From an uncultured Methanobrevibacter sp. (GTDB lineage Archaea > Methanobacteriota > Methanobacteria > Methanobacteriales > Methanobacteriaceae): a stretch of DNA of 38,639 nt. Location of the stretch: positions 1-38,639 of the forward strand of contig NZ_CAMVEE010000020.1 of NCBI RefSeq assembly GCF_947166415.1. Direction: 5' to 3'. The translations under genes and the position numbers were made by a program. Shown here one piece after another: positions 18,359 through 27,139 of the stretch. Under the pieces are notes generated by a model that did not search any database, was not told the DNA's origin, and worked only from the letters and a program-made list of their open reading frames with translations. How positions within the stretch are numbered: position 1 is the stretch's first letter; each line of letters begins with the position of its first letter.

Positions 18359-18607
18359 GCGTTTCAAAAACTTTTCGTAATTGTTTATAACTGTGTGCAT
18401 ATAAGCTATTTTGTAAATTAAATAGTATTATATATAAAAAATATTTTAATAAGTTTGCTTTTATTGTTTAATAATAGTTACTTTAATTAATCACTTTAAA
18501 CTAAATTAATAATAGTTATTGAGATCGTACTTTTGAAAGTTTCATTGATGTTATAAATTTAGTTTAATGTCTTAAACTAAGTATTAAATTAAAATGGGAT
18601 TATACTT
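18359..18607 (+). promoter_or_regulatory. Adhesin leader, copy 2 (degenerate duplicate of 2418-2659)
   Basis: Similarity to 2418-2659 begins with GCGTTTC at the base after the A5 stop codon and continues to the TTG at 18608. It includes a TATA-like TTTATAA (about 18385) and the block GAGATCGTACTTTTGAAAG. The palindrome has become TTAGTTTAA (18559-18567), TGTC, TTAAACTAA (18572-18580). Both arms are intact with a new 4-base centre. An upstream half-site has changed to TTACTTT (18478-18484) while AAACTAA (18498-18504) is kept. A GGGA ribosome-binding site and the TTG start are retained. Confidence 0.75.
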
Positions 18608-18690
18608 TTGAAAGTAAAAAAATATTCCTTCACAGTAAAGCATGTTTAAATATTGTAAAAAGGTCAGATAATGGTCAAAAATGGAGAAGT
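18608..18690 (+). pseudogene. Relic: A1-type start fused to an A3-type C-terminal tail, frameshifted
   Basis: TTG AAA at 18608-18613 corresponds to the first two codons of A1. It runs straight into codons reading KKYSFTVKHV, which match KKYAFTVKYV near the end of A3 (about 10994-11023). Relative to A3 one base is missing after CATGTTT, so a TAA ends the frame at 18649. The bases after that still resemble the A3 end (AAATATTGTAAAAA versus the A3 AACATAGTAAAAA region). Everything between the start of a first gene and the end of a third is gone. Confidence 0.7.
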
Positions 18691-18743
18691 CTACAATATT
18701 AACATCATATGTAAAACAGACATGGTTATATATCAATAAAATC

Positions 18744-18772
18744 AATAATATTGATATTTTATCAGTATTATT
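18744..18772 (+). promoter_or_regulatory. Long hairpin upstream of A6
   Basis: AATAATATTGATA at 18744-18756 and TATCAGTATTATT at 18760-18772 are inverted with a 3-base loop; 12 of 13 positions pair and the remaining one would be G-U in RNA. It lies between two TATA-like sites, at about 18724-18732 (TTATATAT) and 18793-18801 (GTTTATATA), and 50 bp before the A6 start. It could be an operator or an RNA hairpin. Confidence 0.45.
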
Positions 18773-18820
18773 AAAAATTGAATAGTTTATAATGTTTATA
18801 TAAAAAATGAGGGATTGTTG

Positions 18821-21800
18821 ATGGATATCAATAAAAAATATTTAATATTCATATTAATATTAATTTCTTTTGCATCCATAGGTGCCGTTTCAGCCGATGC
18901 TATAGACAATGTCACCTCTGTTGATGGTGACATCGCATTGGATGAGGCTCTGATGGAGGATGATTCACCACAAAATCAACTGTCCCAAAACATGGCAGAT
19001 TCAAAGGATTATATGTCAGCCGAAGACAACATTAATGTCATTTCGGGAAATTTCTCCTCCACAAGTCTTGATTTGGCTGAAGGCACTTACCAGTTAGTCA
19101 ACTGCAGCATGTCCGATGTAAACCTGACGGTCGAAAATGCTGTTGTTAACATTACAAATTCCAATTTCTACAATGGAAACATCTTAATCAGTGGGGGCAG
19201 CGTAATAATCGCCAACAGCATTTTTACAGCATCTCCGATAACACAAACCGACGGTTCTTTGGATTTGACAGGAAACATCATCACAAAAAGCACAGTGGGC
19301 GTCAATGTCACCGGAGGTCTCACAAGGATGAACTTCAACTCATTGTATGACAATGACATCGGTCTGGTTTACGGTTCGGCAGACATTTTATATGACGACA
19401 ACTGGTGGGGAATGAACAATCCGATTTATAACTACTCATCAGATATCATAAGCTGTGATGTCCTGCAGAATAACGGAAAAAAATCTCCGTTCAGGTCATG
19501 GCTGGTTTTAAGCATTTCCCAATCCAACTTCCTGGACTATGACTATTGGATTGCTGGGGTAACCTACTACAACCTGACAGCTGATTTGACATGCAATAAC
19601 CTTGGTGAGGACACATCATCCAGGGGACACGTCATGGATCTTGAACTGACACTCACAAACGTCAAAAGCTACACCTATCCGAACAGAAAAGGCGAAATAA
19701 AGGTTTTCACTGAAATCTCATCACAGAACTGTTCCATTTCAAGCGGCAAAGGCGAATGCATATTTTCATTGGGCTATCTCACAAGTGACCTGACCAAATT
19801 GGATATTGAGGTTTTGGGCCAAAATTACACAGTAAACCTTTCAAGCAATGTGGATAAACCAAACATTGCCTACATCACTCCGTCTCAAACCTTCGACGAT
19901 ACATTAACGGTTGAAATCAAATCCAACGGCACAGGTGAGGTTATCTTTTACACACTGGACGGCACAAATCCGGCATACAGCCCAACCCGTTCAATATACA
20001 CAGAACCGATAACACTAAACGACTCTACAACCCTTCACTATACTGTCATTGACAGGTGGGGAAATTTCCAGAAGGTCTTAATCGACAGCATATTTAACCA
20101 AGGAACACACACATTCATCAAGCAGGACTGCTATGTGGAGCTCGTTCCGCATCATCCTTTGGCTTCACGAGGAATCTATTACAGCTTGGACGGAACAACT
20201 CGTGAAATCAATGCCGATGTGGATAGCTACATGTATTATGACCATCCGCTAGTCATACAGGATCCGACAGAAATCTATTTCTTCTACTATGGAAGGGTCA
20301 TCATCAATGACTGGCCTTTAATTGAGGGATATCCGATAAGCATCAACACATACACTCTTGATTTCAGCACAAACTATATCAAAAATTCCACATTCGCTGA
20401 AAACGATGCGATATGGGGTCAGTATCAGGGCAATGTCAACAACACAGGCGTCACAGTTTACAATGGGCCTCTGTTCAATCAGTCATCCTGGAGCAACGAT
20501 AACATTGCCAGCTTCGGCTCAGCGGTCATCGACAGTGAAGGTAGAATTTTCGTTGCAGGAAACGACGGATACCTATATTGCTTGAACAATCAGGGGATTG
20601 TGGTATGGCGCTTCGGAACAACAAGCAAGATTATCTGCACACCTACCATAGGCCCTGACGGAAACATCTATTTCAGCAACTGGATGGACAGCATCGCATA
20701 CTGCATTTCCCCTGATGGCAAATTGATGTGGAAACATTACCTGGGAGACTACAACACAGGAACCAGTCCGGTATTCGGCCTTGACAACAGATTATACATA
20801 ATGTCTTCAAACAGCGTATATTCAACATTGTATGTTTTCAAAGATGGCAAGTTGATATCCAATCACACCATTCCATTCATTTCAGGTTCCACTCCTGCTG
20901 TGGCACAAGACGGCAGTTTGTATATGGTTTCTGCAGACCATGAACTTGTAATCATTAACTTTGACGGGTCACTTAGAAACGCAACATTCATCGACACAGG
21001 ATATCTTAACCGTGTCATTTCAAACACTCAAAACACCCAGATTTCAGTAACCCTGGGTGATGATGGAATAGTATATGTAATAAACCGGATTAGGTCATAT
21101 CTTACAGAATCATTTTCAACAGTCGCCGGCGGCAGGCATGCACAAGGAACTGTCTATTATTACTATGCCGTAAATGCATTCTATCTCAACGGAACCATGA
21201 AATGGACCATGACAAGAAATGTGACAGAATTAGTTTCTGAATTCAGGGAAACAGTTTCAGGAGCACCTTCCTATTACAAGGGTGTGCTATACATCACAGG
21301 AAACGACAACCTGATTGCGGTAAATGCCTCAAACGGCAAGTTCTTGTGGATGAAGGAAATCGCACATTCGGATTCAACAGCTTCATCACCTTTAATCAGC
21401 GCAAATGAGATACTTTATGTCACAAGCGCCAACAGGGTCTATGCATTCAGCCTGAATGGGGATTTAATCTGGCAATATAAAATCAGAGACGCACCGGTTT
21501 CATATTCAAGCCCTGTTTTAGACGACAGCGGCACATTGATAGTAACAACAGACCGCGGAATCTATGCGTTCAACGACATCGCCGCCGACTTCACATACGC
21601 TCATGTGGAGGGCACTGAAACCACAATCCAGTTTACAGATCTCTCAACCAAGGGCAACAACCGGTATTACTGGACATTCGGTGATGGCCACGTCTCAAGA
21701 GAGCAAAATCCAATTCACGCATATGCTAAGGAAGGCAAATACCGTGTCGTTTTGCTGGTTGAAATCAACGGCACACTCACAGTTGCAAGAAACACTACAA

Positions 21801-24094
21801 TCGATGTCATTTTCTATGACATAACCCCTCCAAGTAACGTCACAGCATACATTGATGCTAACCTTACTGAGGGGGGAGTCTTCAACCAGACACAGTACGT
21901 CACTCTAAAAGCGAGCGATGATTCAGGAAGTGTAACAATCTTCTACACTACCGACGGCTCCAATCCGGTTTTAAGCAAGACCAGAAAAATATATGCTGGC
22001 CCGATTGAAATAGAAATCTACACTGTTTTCAGGGCAGTTGCAGTGGACGCTTCCCTCCATTACGGAAATGTCTCCTCAATGATTTTCAACATTACAGATG
22101 TCTTAAACGTCAGTACCGAAACAGATTCAGTTGCTGAAATCCAAAAGATATTGGACACAGCAGAACCTGGAAGCAAAGTATTTTTTGACTACGGGGCACT
22201 GAAGGGAGTCAGCTTTACCGTCAACAGGCCGCTCAACTTAATTTCAAATGCAAACACCAAACTTTACGGTGCAGACGGCAGGCCGATTTTCACATTCACA
22301 CAAAATGCAAGTGGATCCATACTGAACGGATTCAACATCTACAACACCGCCGGCGAGGGTATTTTGATAAACAATACCTCAAACATAACGGTCATAAACT
22401 CTTATGTCGACACATTCAGACACACAGGAATCAATATCCACGAAAGCTACCATATCAATGTCATGGATACGAAAGTCGTCCATGCCTCAAACGGAATCCT
22501 TGTGAATGAAAGCTCCAATACCAACATTGACGCTGTCACCGTAAGCGGATGCTATGACAACGGTGTATGGATTTTGAATTCGCAAAACACCATCCTTTCT
22601 AATTCCCTTCTTGAATTGAACGGAATGTACCAGTATTCAAGCAGAGCCAATCAGGTTCTGATAGACAACTCAAGCTATACTGTGGTAATTGGAAATAGGA
22701 TAAACTACGGATTCTTTGCAGTCACCCTGGTGAACACTAACTATGGTGTCATCATCGACAACAACACTATCTATAAGGGTTTGGGCGATGCGATAGTGCT
22801 TGCAAACAACTACACGAATGTCAGGATAACGAACAACCTGATAGATGATTCCTACAACGGAATAAATTTCATGGGCTACGGCCAGGACATACTGATTCAC
22901 CAGAATACGATTCGCAATATCCATGGTCACGACGACGGCCTGAATTATGCCTTTGAAAACAAATTGCGGCCAAGGGAGATGGTCGGTTTCGTCTACGAAA
23001 CCGTCATCCTCGAGAACATGATGGGTGGCGGCTACAACGGAATCCAGGTTTCATATCCGGCGATCAATTTCGACGAGGGAAACACTGTAATCATTGACAA
23101 TGTCATCATCAAGCTTTCGAGCTTTGAATGGTTCGACAGTCCGTATTGGTACCGCATAAGCCCAGACAGCGTAAGCTATATCTACAATCTCATAGATAGG
23201 GCTGCCTATTACAACGTCTTCTATGACAACATCAGATACAATCAGGTCAGCACAGACATAAAAATCGATACAGGCAAATATGTCCCGGACCGTATTGGCC
23301 TTGCCATAGACATGATTGACGATTTCTCATACGGATTAAGGCTGATTAATCTGATTGGCATCAATCTCATTTATGAGGTTCCTTCATTTGACGTCACATT
23401 CCGCTCAGGCAGCTCAAGCAAGACCATCAAGTTCAAAAACGATTCCGCAATAGCGACCTTCGATGCGATAGCAGCAGTAAGCAACGTCGAGGTTATAAAA
23501 TCAGCCGGAATAATGAATGTCGCCCACTTTGAAATGGACATCTTTGAGGGATTCACTTCAACCAATAGGGACCATGACATTGTCTTTGAGGAAGGCGAAG
23601 CATTCAACAACCCTAATCCGGCAGTTGTGACAATTCCTGATGAGGAAATGGATTCCGATTCAGAAGATGATGAGGATAGTAGTCATCTGAGCCAAAATAC
23701 TACTGATTTTTACACCGTTACACTAAGCAACGGATTTAGCCCAGTCAAGGGTTTGGGTGAAGGAAACGGCCAAGGCTTTAACAATGAGTCATTCAACGGC
23801 GGTTTCGCAATTTTTTCAAATAATAATAACAATAATAGTAAAACTACTGATTTTATAGGCAACGCCAACGATGTTTTAGGCGTTGACGACATATCTTCCG
23901 ATAAAGGCAGTTCGGATACTTTAAAAGGTTCACAGGGCTCCGGCATGGTCGGTTTTGAAAGTGAAGGTGAAATTTCAAAGGCCATTGAAGAGGAAGACAA
24001 TACTTTCAATCTTATTCTAATATTATCATTTTATCCTGCATGGCAATGGCCTATGTCTATGAAAGATGGAGGGGTGATGCAATATGAATTTTAA
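18821..24094 (+). CDS. Multidomain surface protein A6 (beta-helix, PQQ-type propeller, PKD), C-terminal anchor frameshifted
   Basis: The protein has 1757 residues. ATG 18821 is chosen because GAGGG at 18809-18813 is well spaced; two TTGs lie just before it. Residues 1-26 are a signal peptide. A short beta-helix spans about 70-200 with DDNWWGMNNP. A chitobiase-C-like domain lies at about 345-430 (FYTLDGTNP..S), a PQQ-type beta-propeller at about 540-920 (repeats such as IDSEGRIFVAGNDGYLYCLN), a PKD domain at about 922-996 (YYWTFGDGHVSREQNP..HAY), a second chitobiase-C-like domain at about 1005-1090, and a NosD-like beta-helix at about 1105-1400. The tail is acidic and Asn-rich. The ORF ends in an unlikely SFYPAWQWPMSMKDGG sequence. 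In the frame one base earlier, 24019-24087 reads as a hydrophobic helix plus YERWRGDAI, so a 1-bp deletion has probably removed the anchor. Confidence 0.85.
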   Translation: MDINKKYLIFILILISFASIGAVSADAIDNVTSVDGDIALDEALMEDDSPQNQLSQNMADSKDYMSAEDNINVISGNFSSTSLDLAEGTYQLVNCSMSDVNLTVENAVVNITNSNFYNGNILISGGSVIIANSIFTASPITQTDGSLDLTGNIITKSTVGVNVTGGLTRMNFNSLYDNDIGLVYGSADILYDDNWWGMNNPIYNYSSDIISCDVLQNNGKKSPFRSWLVLSISQSNFLDYDYWIAGVTYYNLTADLTCNNLGEDTSSRGHVMDLELTLTNVKSYTYPNRKGEIKVFTEISSQNCSISSGKGECIFSLGYLTSDLTKLDIEVLGQNYTVNLSSNVDKPNIAYITPSQTFDDTLTVEIKSNGTGEVIFYTLDGTNPAYSPTRSIYTEPITLNDSTTLHYTVIDRWGNFQKVLIDSIFNQGTHTFIKQDCYVELVPHHPLASRGIYYSLDGTTREINADVDSYMYYDHPLVIQDPTEIYFFYYGRVIINDWPLIEGYPISINTYTLDFSTNYIKNSTFAENDAIWGQYQGNVNNTGVTVYNGPLFNQSSWSNDNIASFGSAVIDSEGRIFVAGNDGYLYCLNNQGIVVWRFGTTSKIICTPTIGPDGNIYFSNWMDSIAYCISPDGKLMWKHYLGDYNTGTSPVFGLDNRLYIMSSNSVYSTLYVFKDGKLISNHTIPFISGSTPAVAQDGSLYMVSADHELVIINFDGSLRNATFIDTGYLNRVISNTQNTQISVTLGDDGIVYVINRIRSYLTESFSTVAGGRHAQGTVYYYYAVNAFYLNGTMKWTMTRNVTELVSEFRETVSGAPSYYKGVLYITGNDNLIAVNASNGKFLWMKEIAHSDSTASSPLISANEILYVTSANRVYAFSLNGDLIWQYKIRDAPVSYSSPVLDDSGTLIVTTDRGIYAFNDIAADFTYAHVEGTETTIQFTDLSTKGNNRYYWTFGDGHVSREQNPIHAYAKEGKYRVVLLVEINGTLTVARNTTIDVIFYDITPPSNVTAYIDANLTEGGVFNQTQYVTLKASDDSGSVTIFYTTDGSNPVLSKTRKIYAGPIEIEIYTVFRAVAVDASLHYGNVSSMIFNITDVLNVSTETDSVAEIQKILDTAEPGSKVFFDYGALKGVSFTVNRPLNLISNANTKLYGADGRPIFTFTQNASGSILNGFNIYNTAGEGILINNTSNITVINSYVDTFRHTGINIHESYHINVMDTKVVHASNGILVNESSNTNIDAVTVSGCYDNGVWILNSQNTILSNSLLELNGMYQYSSRANQVLIDNSSYTVVIGNRINYGFFAVTLVNTNYGVIIDNNTIYKGLGDAIVLANNYTNVRITNNLIDDSYNGINFMGYGQDILIHQNTIRNIHGHDDGLNYAFENKLRPREMVGFVYETVILENMMGGGYNGIQVSYPAINFDEGNTVIIDNVIIKLSSFEWFDSPYWYRISPDSVSYIYNLIDRAAYYNVFYDNIRYNQVSTDIKIDTGKYVPDRIGLAIDMIDDFSYGLRLINLIGINLIYEVPSFDVTFRSGSSSKTIKFKNDSAIATFDAIAAVSNVEVIKSAGIMNVAHFEMDIFEGFTSTNRDHDIVFEEGEAFNNPNPAVVTIPDEEMDSDSEDDEDSSHLSQNTTDFYTVTLSNGFSPVKGLGEGNGQGFNNESFNGGFAIFSNNNNNNSKTTDFIGNANDVLGVDDISSDKGSSDTLKGSQGSGMVGFESEGEISKAIEEEDNTFNLILILSFYPAWQWPMSMKDGGVMQYEF

Positions 24095-24139
24095 TGCGAA
24101 GAGAATGCTTTTAAATCCCTCCCAAATTGCTCAGGCAAT

Positions 24140-24851
24140 TCGACATGCAAACTTAGATTTCACGATTATTCAATCACTTGAAATGAATAATAAAAGCTTC
24201 AAAGGAGGTGAAAAACCTGGATTTAAGATGACGTTGATGTGTTACGTACGGAAGATGTCATCTGTTGCCGCCGGAGGCGCAAAACTGAAAAATACAGTAT
24301 TCAGCATCGAAGCAAATAATTGGCAACCCTGAACGATGTCGACGGCGGAAGTCAAGACAATTCAAAATCAACTGGTTCATCAACTTCTGATGTTGATGGA
24401 ATCTCATTCACTCCCTGGTCAGGCAATGGCTATGATTCAAATCCTCTGATACAGGGTTATTATGATACTCGCAGTATAGAAGAGAAAAGCGGAGTATCAA
24501 ATCACGCTGATCTAAATGGCGGAACCGTCTCTCAAATTTGGGGGTCAGGTGAAGTCTATTATTTTAGTTCAGAAGACAATATGACGTAAAGACACAAGGT
24601 GGGCGAAATTTTCAAAAAACGATCTCAACTCAAAAATCGGGAAGGCAATGCCCCTTCTGATTTAACTGGCTACTATGCACTTGCAGGTGCTTCGGAAGCT
24701 GGCCAGGCTGATGCTTCAAGCGTCAGCAAAAAAGCTTTCGAAATTGAAAATGCAAATGATAAAATCAATCATTTCCGCCTGTGTTTTTCGTCATTATTGC
24801 TTTATTTTTATTGATTATAGATTATAAGACTCATGATTCAACTATGGGATA
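24140..24851 (+). pseudogene. Internally deleted, frameshifted paralogue of A4, with its leader
   Basis: The leader ATTATTCAAT...CTTCAAAGGAGGTGAAAA (about 24154-24214) matches that of A4 (about 11093-11156). GAKLKNTVFSIEANN then matches A4 near residue 115 (STMKNTVFDISANN). It jumps directly to LATLNDVDGGSQD, which is A4 near residue 525, so about 400 codons are missing and the frame changes at the joint. YDSNPLIQGYYDT follows as in A4. A stop lies at 24587-24589. Further on, SSVSKKAFEIENANDK matches the A4 SKRAYEIEAMKNK. After one more frame change FPPVFFVIIALFLLIIDYK gives the anchor helix, ending at the TAA near 24849-24851. No intact product can be made. Confidence 0.8.
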
Positions 24852-24857
24852 AAAAAA

Positions 24858-25060
24858 TATTGGAGACAGAAAAAATTAAGTTCAAAACGGCAATGTTGGT
24901 GTTAATGTCATTAGCAATTGCGGTGATGATTTAGCGGCCAGCTCAAGCATTGGCGCTGGAAAAAAAACAATTAGTGAATGCTTCATCAATTATTTGGATA
25001 CATCAAACGATACGATATTCCTCCAGTATGAGACAAATACCATTAAGATTACCAAATGAG
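24858..25060 (+). pseudogene. Remnant of an A5-type gene: signal-peptide start and last codons only
   Basis: TTGGAGACAG at about 24860 resembles the A5 ribosome-binding region. It is followed by a readable signal-peptide-like stretch, KFKTAMLVLMSLAIAVMI, and then TAG. In another frame a short piece, NDTIFLQYETNTIKITK, ends in TGA at 25058-25060. Its last bases, ATTAAGATTACCAAATGAGC, are the same as at the end of A5 (18341-18360). An A5-like gene appears to have lost nearly all of its coding sequence. Confidence 0.65.
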
Positions 25061-25288
25061 CCTATATCATGCTGCTCATTTTCAATTTATTTTATTATTG
25101 GTTGGTGTTTAATTAATGTAAGCTATTTTTATTTAATGGAGTTTATTGAAATCTATTAAAATTAATGATGATTATTTTAAGTAAATTAGTAGTAGAGTTT
25201 AGCGATATTTGAGAAGAGTTTTTCCTCTCAAAGCAACATCATAGATTGGATGATTTTTTTTTAATTTAAAAAAAGAAAATTTAAAAGA
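25061..25288. terminator. Convergent spacer with hairpin and lysS terminator
   Basis: TTGAGA at 25209-25214 and TCTCAA at 25226-25231 form an inverted repeat around an 11-base loop. A run of nine T occurs at about 25254-25262 on the plus strand. Read on the minus strand, the stretch after the lysS stop is T-rich (complement of about 25262-25286) and should end lysS transcription. I see no gene here. Confidence 0.5.
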
Positions 25289-26872
25289 TTAAGCTTCCTG
25301 TCTTAATCTTTTTATAACAAAGTCTTTGTCTAGGCTTAACAAGAATGATGCTGCTCTAGGGCCTTGTTTTTGACCGAGAATCATTTTATAGATGGCTTGG
25401 AAACCTTTTTGTGGTTTTAGACCTTGTCCTTCTAGAATTTCATACATTGCATCGTGCAATGCTGCCGCATCGTCAAATTCTGTGCTTTCCATCAGGTCAG
25501 CCAAATCCCTTAGGAATTGGGTCTGATCATCAGTTAACGGCAATTTTGGAATGCTTTTTTCCTGCACTTTGAATTTCACGAAGTTTGGTGCGTAAGTGTC
25601 GAGCCAGTAGATTACATTGTCAACCCTTTCACGGTATTGTGCCATTTCAGTTTCGCTCAAGTCGCCGAACTCCTTGTCTTTGAAACTTTTGGTCAATTGT
25701 GAATTTCTTTTGAGAATATCAAAGATTTTTTCCAAATCATCGCCTGCAATTTGATATGCGTTGACAAGGAATCTGAAAGGAGGTCTGAAAGGTAAAGGAG
25801 CATCCGGAGTCATTTGGACTATTTCATAGATTTCCTTGAATTTTCTACCTTCTTTTTCAGATGGGGCTTCAACTTCATCGTAGAACACTTTTTCAACTGT
25901 ATCGAACTGGTCAATGAAATCAAGGTAAGGCATTCTTGGTGAGAAGTCTTTTGCTTTCATTGGTTTTGACCTGAACAGGTAGTAGTGAAGACTTTCAGCA
26001 GGTCCGATTTTCAGCCATTCTTCAGGAGCGAAGAATACTCCGTGGGACTTACTCATTGCTTCGCCGTCAAGTGTAATCCATTCGTATGGCACTGGATAAG
26101 GTGCAGGATAATCGAAAATCTTTTCTGATATTACGCTACTTACATCGTATGATCCACCACTTGCTGCGTGGTCTTTACCGAACGGTTCGCAGGTGGTTCC
26201 GAATATTTTCCATCTTGCAGCCCATTCAACTCTCCAGGTGAGCTTACCGTTTCCGGATTTGATGTCCATTTCACCTTCATGGCCGCATTCGCATCTGTAT
26301 TTTATGATGTCGCCGTCGTAATCGTAAGCGTAAGTGGTATTGACCCTTCCACATTCGTCACAGATTGGGTTGTAAGGAAGCCAGTCATCAGCCAATGGCT
26401 CTCTTCTGTATTGGTTGAATATCTCCTTGATTTCTTCAACTTTTTCCAAGGAGGTTCTGATATAATCGTTATAGACTCCGGATTTGTACATTTCAAAACC
26501 GGATTTTGTTTCCATTTCTATTCCGTAGTCGTCCATTACGCTAAGCAAAGGTTTTTCGAAGTGTTCTACAAAGTTTGCACAGCATCCGTCAGGACATGGA
26601 ATCATTGAGTATGGCATTCCTAAGTATTTGTCGTAATCTTCAGGTAAAGGGTAAGGAACTTTTCTTAATGGGTCGTGGTCATCTGCAATCCATATTGTTT
26701 TAGCTTTTTTTCCTTTTTCTCTTAATTTCTTTCCAATTCCGTTAGCTACAAATATGTCGCAAGAGTTTCCTATGTGTATTGAACCTGAAATGGAGGTTCC
26801 GCTTGCAATGACATGTTCCTCTACATCCATTTTACTTAATTCGTTAGCTATGTTTTCAATCCAGTGTGTCAT
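25289..26872 (-). CDS. lysS: Lysyl-tRNA synthetase, class I
   Basis: The protein has 527 residues, the usual size for the archaeal class I enzyme. It charges tRNA-Lys with lysine using ATP. The class I signature HIGH appears as HIGN at 33-36, in SGSIHIGN. The KMSKS loop appears as AMSKS in [11 protein letters not shown] near residue 275. Zinc-binding cysteines are visible in CDECG (about 178-182) and CECGHEG (about 201-207). [13 protein letters not shown] is also typical. ATG 26872 is preceded by GGTGAAT on the minus strand and by a TATA-like TATAATATAAA further upstream. The gene stands alone and has no link to the adhesin genes. Confidence 0.97.
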   Translation of the reverse strand: MTHWIENIANELSKMDVEEHVIASGTSISGSIHIGNSCDIFVANGIGKKLREKGKKAKTIWIADDHDPLRKVPYPLPEDYDKYLGMPYSMIPCPDGCCANFVEHFEKPLLSVMDDYGIEMETKSGFEMYKSGVYNDYIRTSLEKVEEIKEIFNQYRREPLADDWLPYNPICDECGRVNTTYAYDYDGDIIKYRCECGHEGEMDIKSGNGKLTWRVEWAARWKIFGTTCEPFGKDHAASGGSYDVSSVISEKIFDYPAPYPVPYEWITLDGEAMSKSHGVFFAPEEWLKIGPAESLHYYLFRSKPMKAKDFSPRMPYLDFIDQFDTVEKVFYDEVEAPSEKEGRKFKEIYEIVQMTPDAPLPFRPPFRFLVNAYQIAGDDLEKIFDILKRNSQLTKSFKDKEFGDLSETEMAQYRERVDNVIYWLDTYAPNFVKFKVQEKSIPKLPLTDDQTQFLRDLADLMESTEFDDAAALHDAMYEILEGQGLKPQKGFQAIYKMILGQKQGPRAASFLLSLDKDFVIKRLRQEA

Positions 26873-27139
26873 TTATATTCACCATTAAAATAATAAGAAT
26901 AAGTTTTATATTATAATAGATTTTTGTTGCTATTAATATAAAAATATTAAGTAGCCGATTCAATGCATTCGATTTTTAAATTTACTATTCTGATTTTTTT
27001 ATTGCTGTAACTCTTAAATTTGGGAGTATTTATCATTTTTAAGGATGCAAGTGAGTACTTACATTCGAAAAACTATTTAAATAATGTTAAATACACTAAT
27101 ATTAAGTAAAAATTATTTAAAAATTTTAAGGTGAAAAAT
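26873..27139. other. Divergent promoter region of lysS and the small secreted protein gene
   Basis: The region is AT-rich. The lysS promoter lies at about 26905-26925 on the minus strand. For the plus strand, ATTTAAATAATG-type A/T boxes lie at about 27072-27120. GTGAGTACTTAC near 27050 is an imperfect palindrome. I see no RNA gene. Confidence 0.4.

Noticed and set aside
2418..18607. CRISPR or other short-spaced repeat array
   Set aside because: The repeated leader occurs only twice, 16 kb apart, and no regularly spaced direct repeats were seen anywhere in the window.
24000..24040. Programmed ribosomal frameshift at the end of A6
   Set aside because: No slippery heptamer or downstream pseudoknot is visible; a plain 1-bp deletion or a sequencing error explains it better.
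24950..25159. A 69-codon frame over the A5 relic
   Set aside because: It reads the A5-like end in the wrong frame (LRLPNE instead of IKITK) and so is a by-product of the decayed gene.
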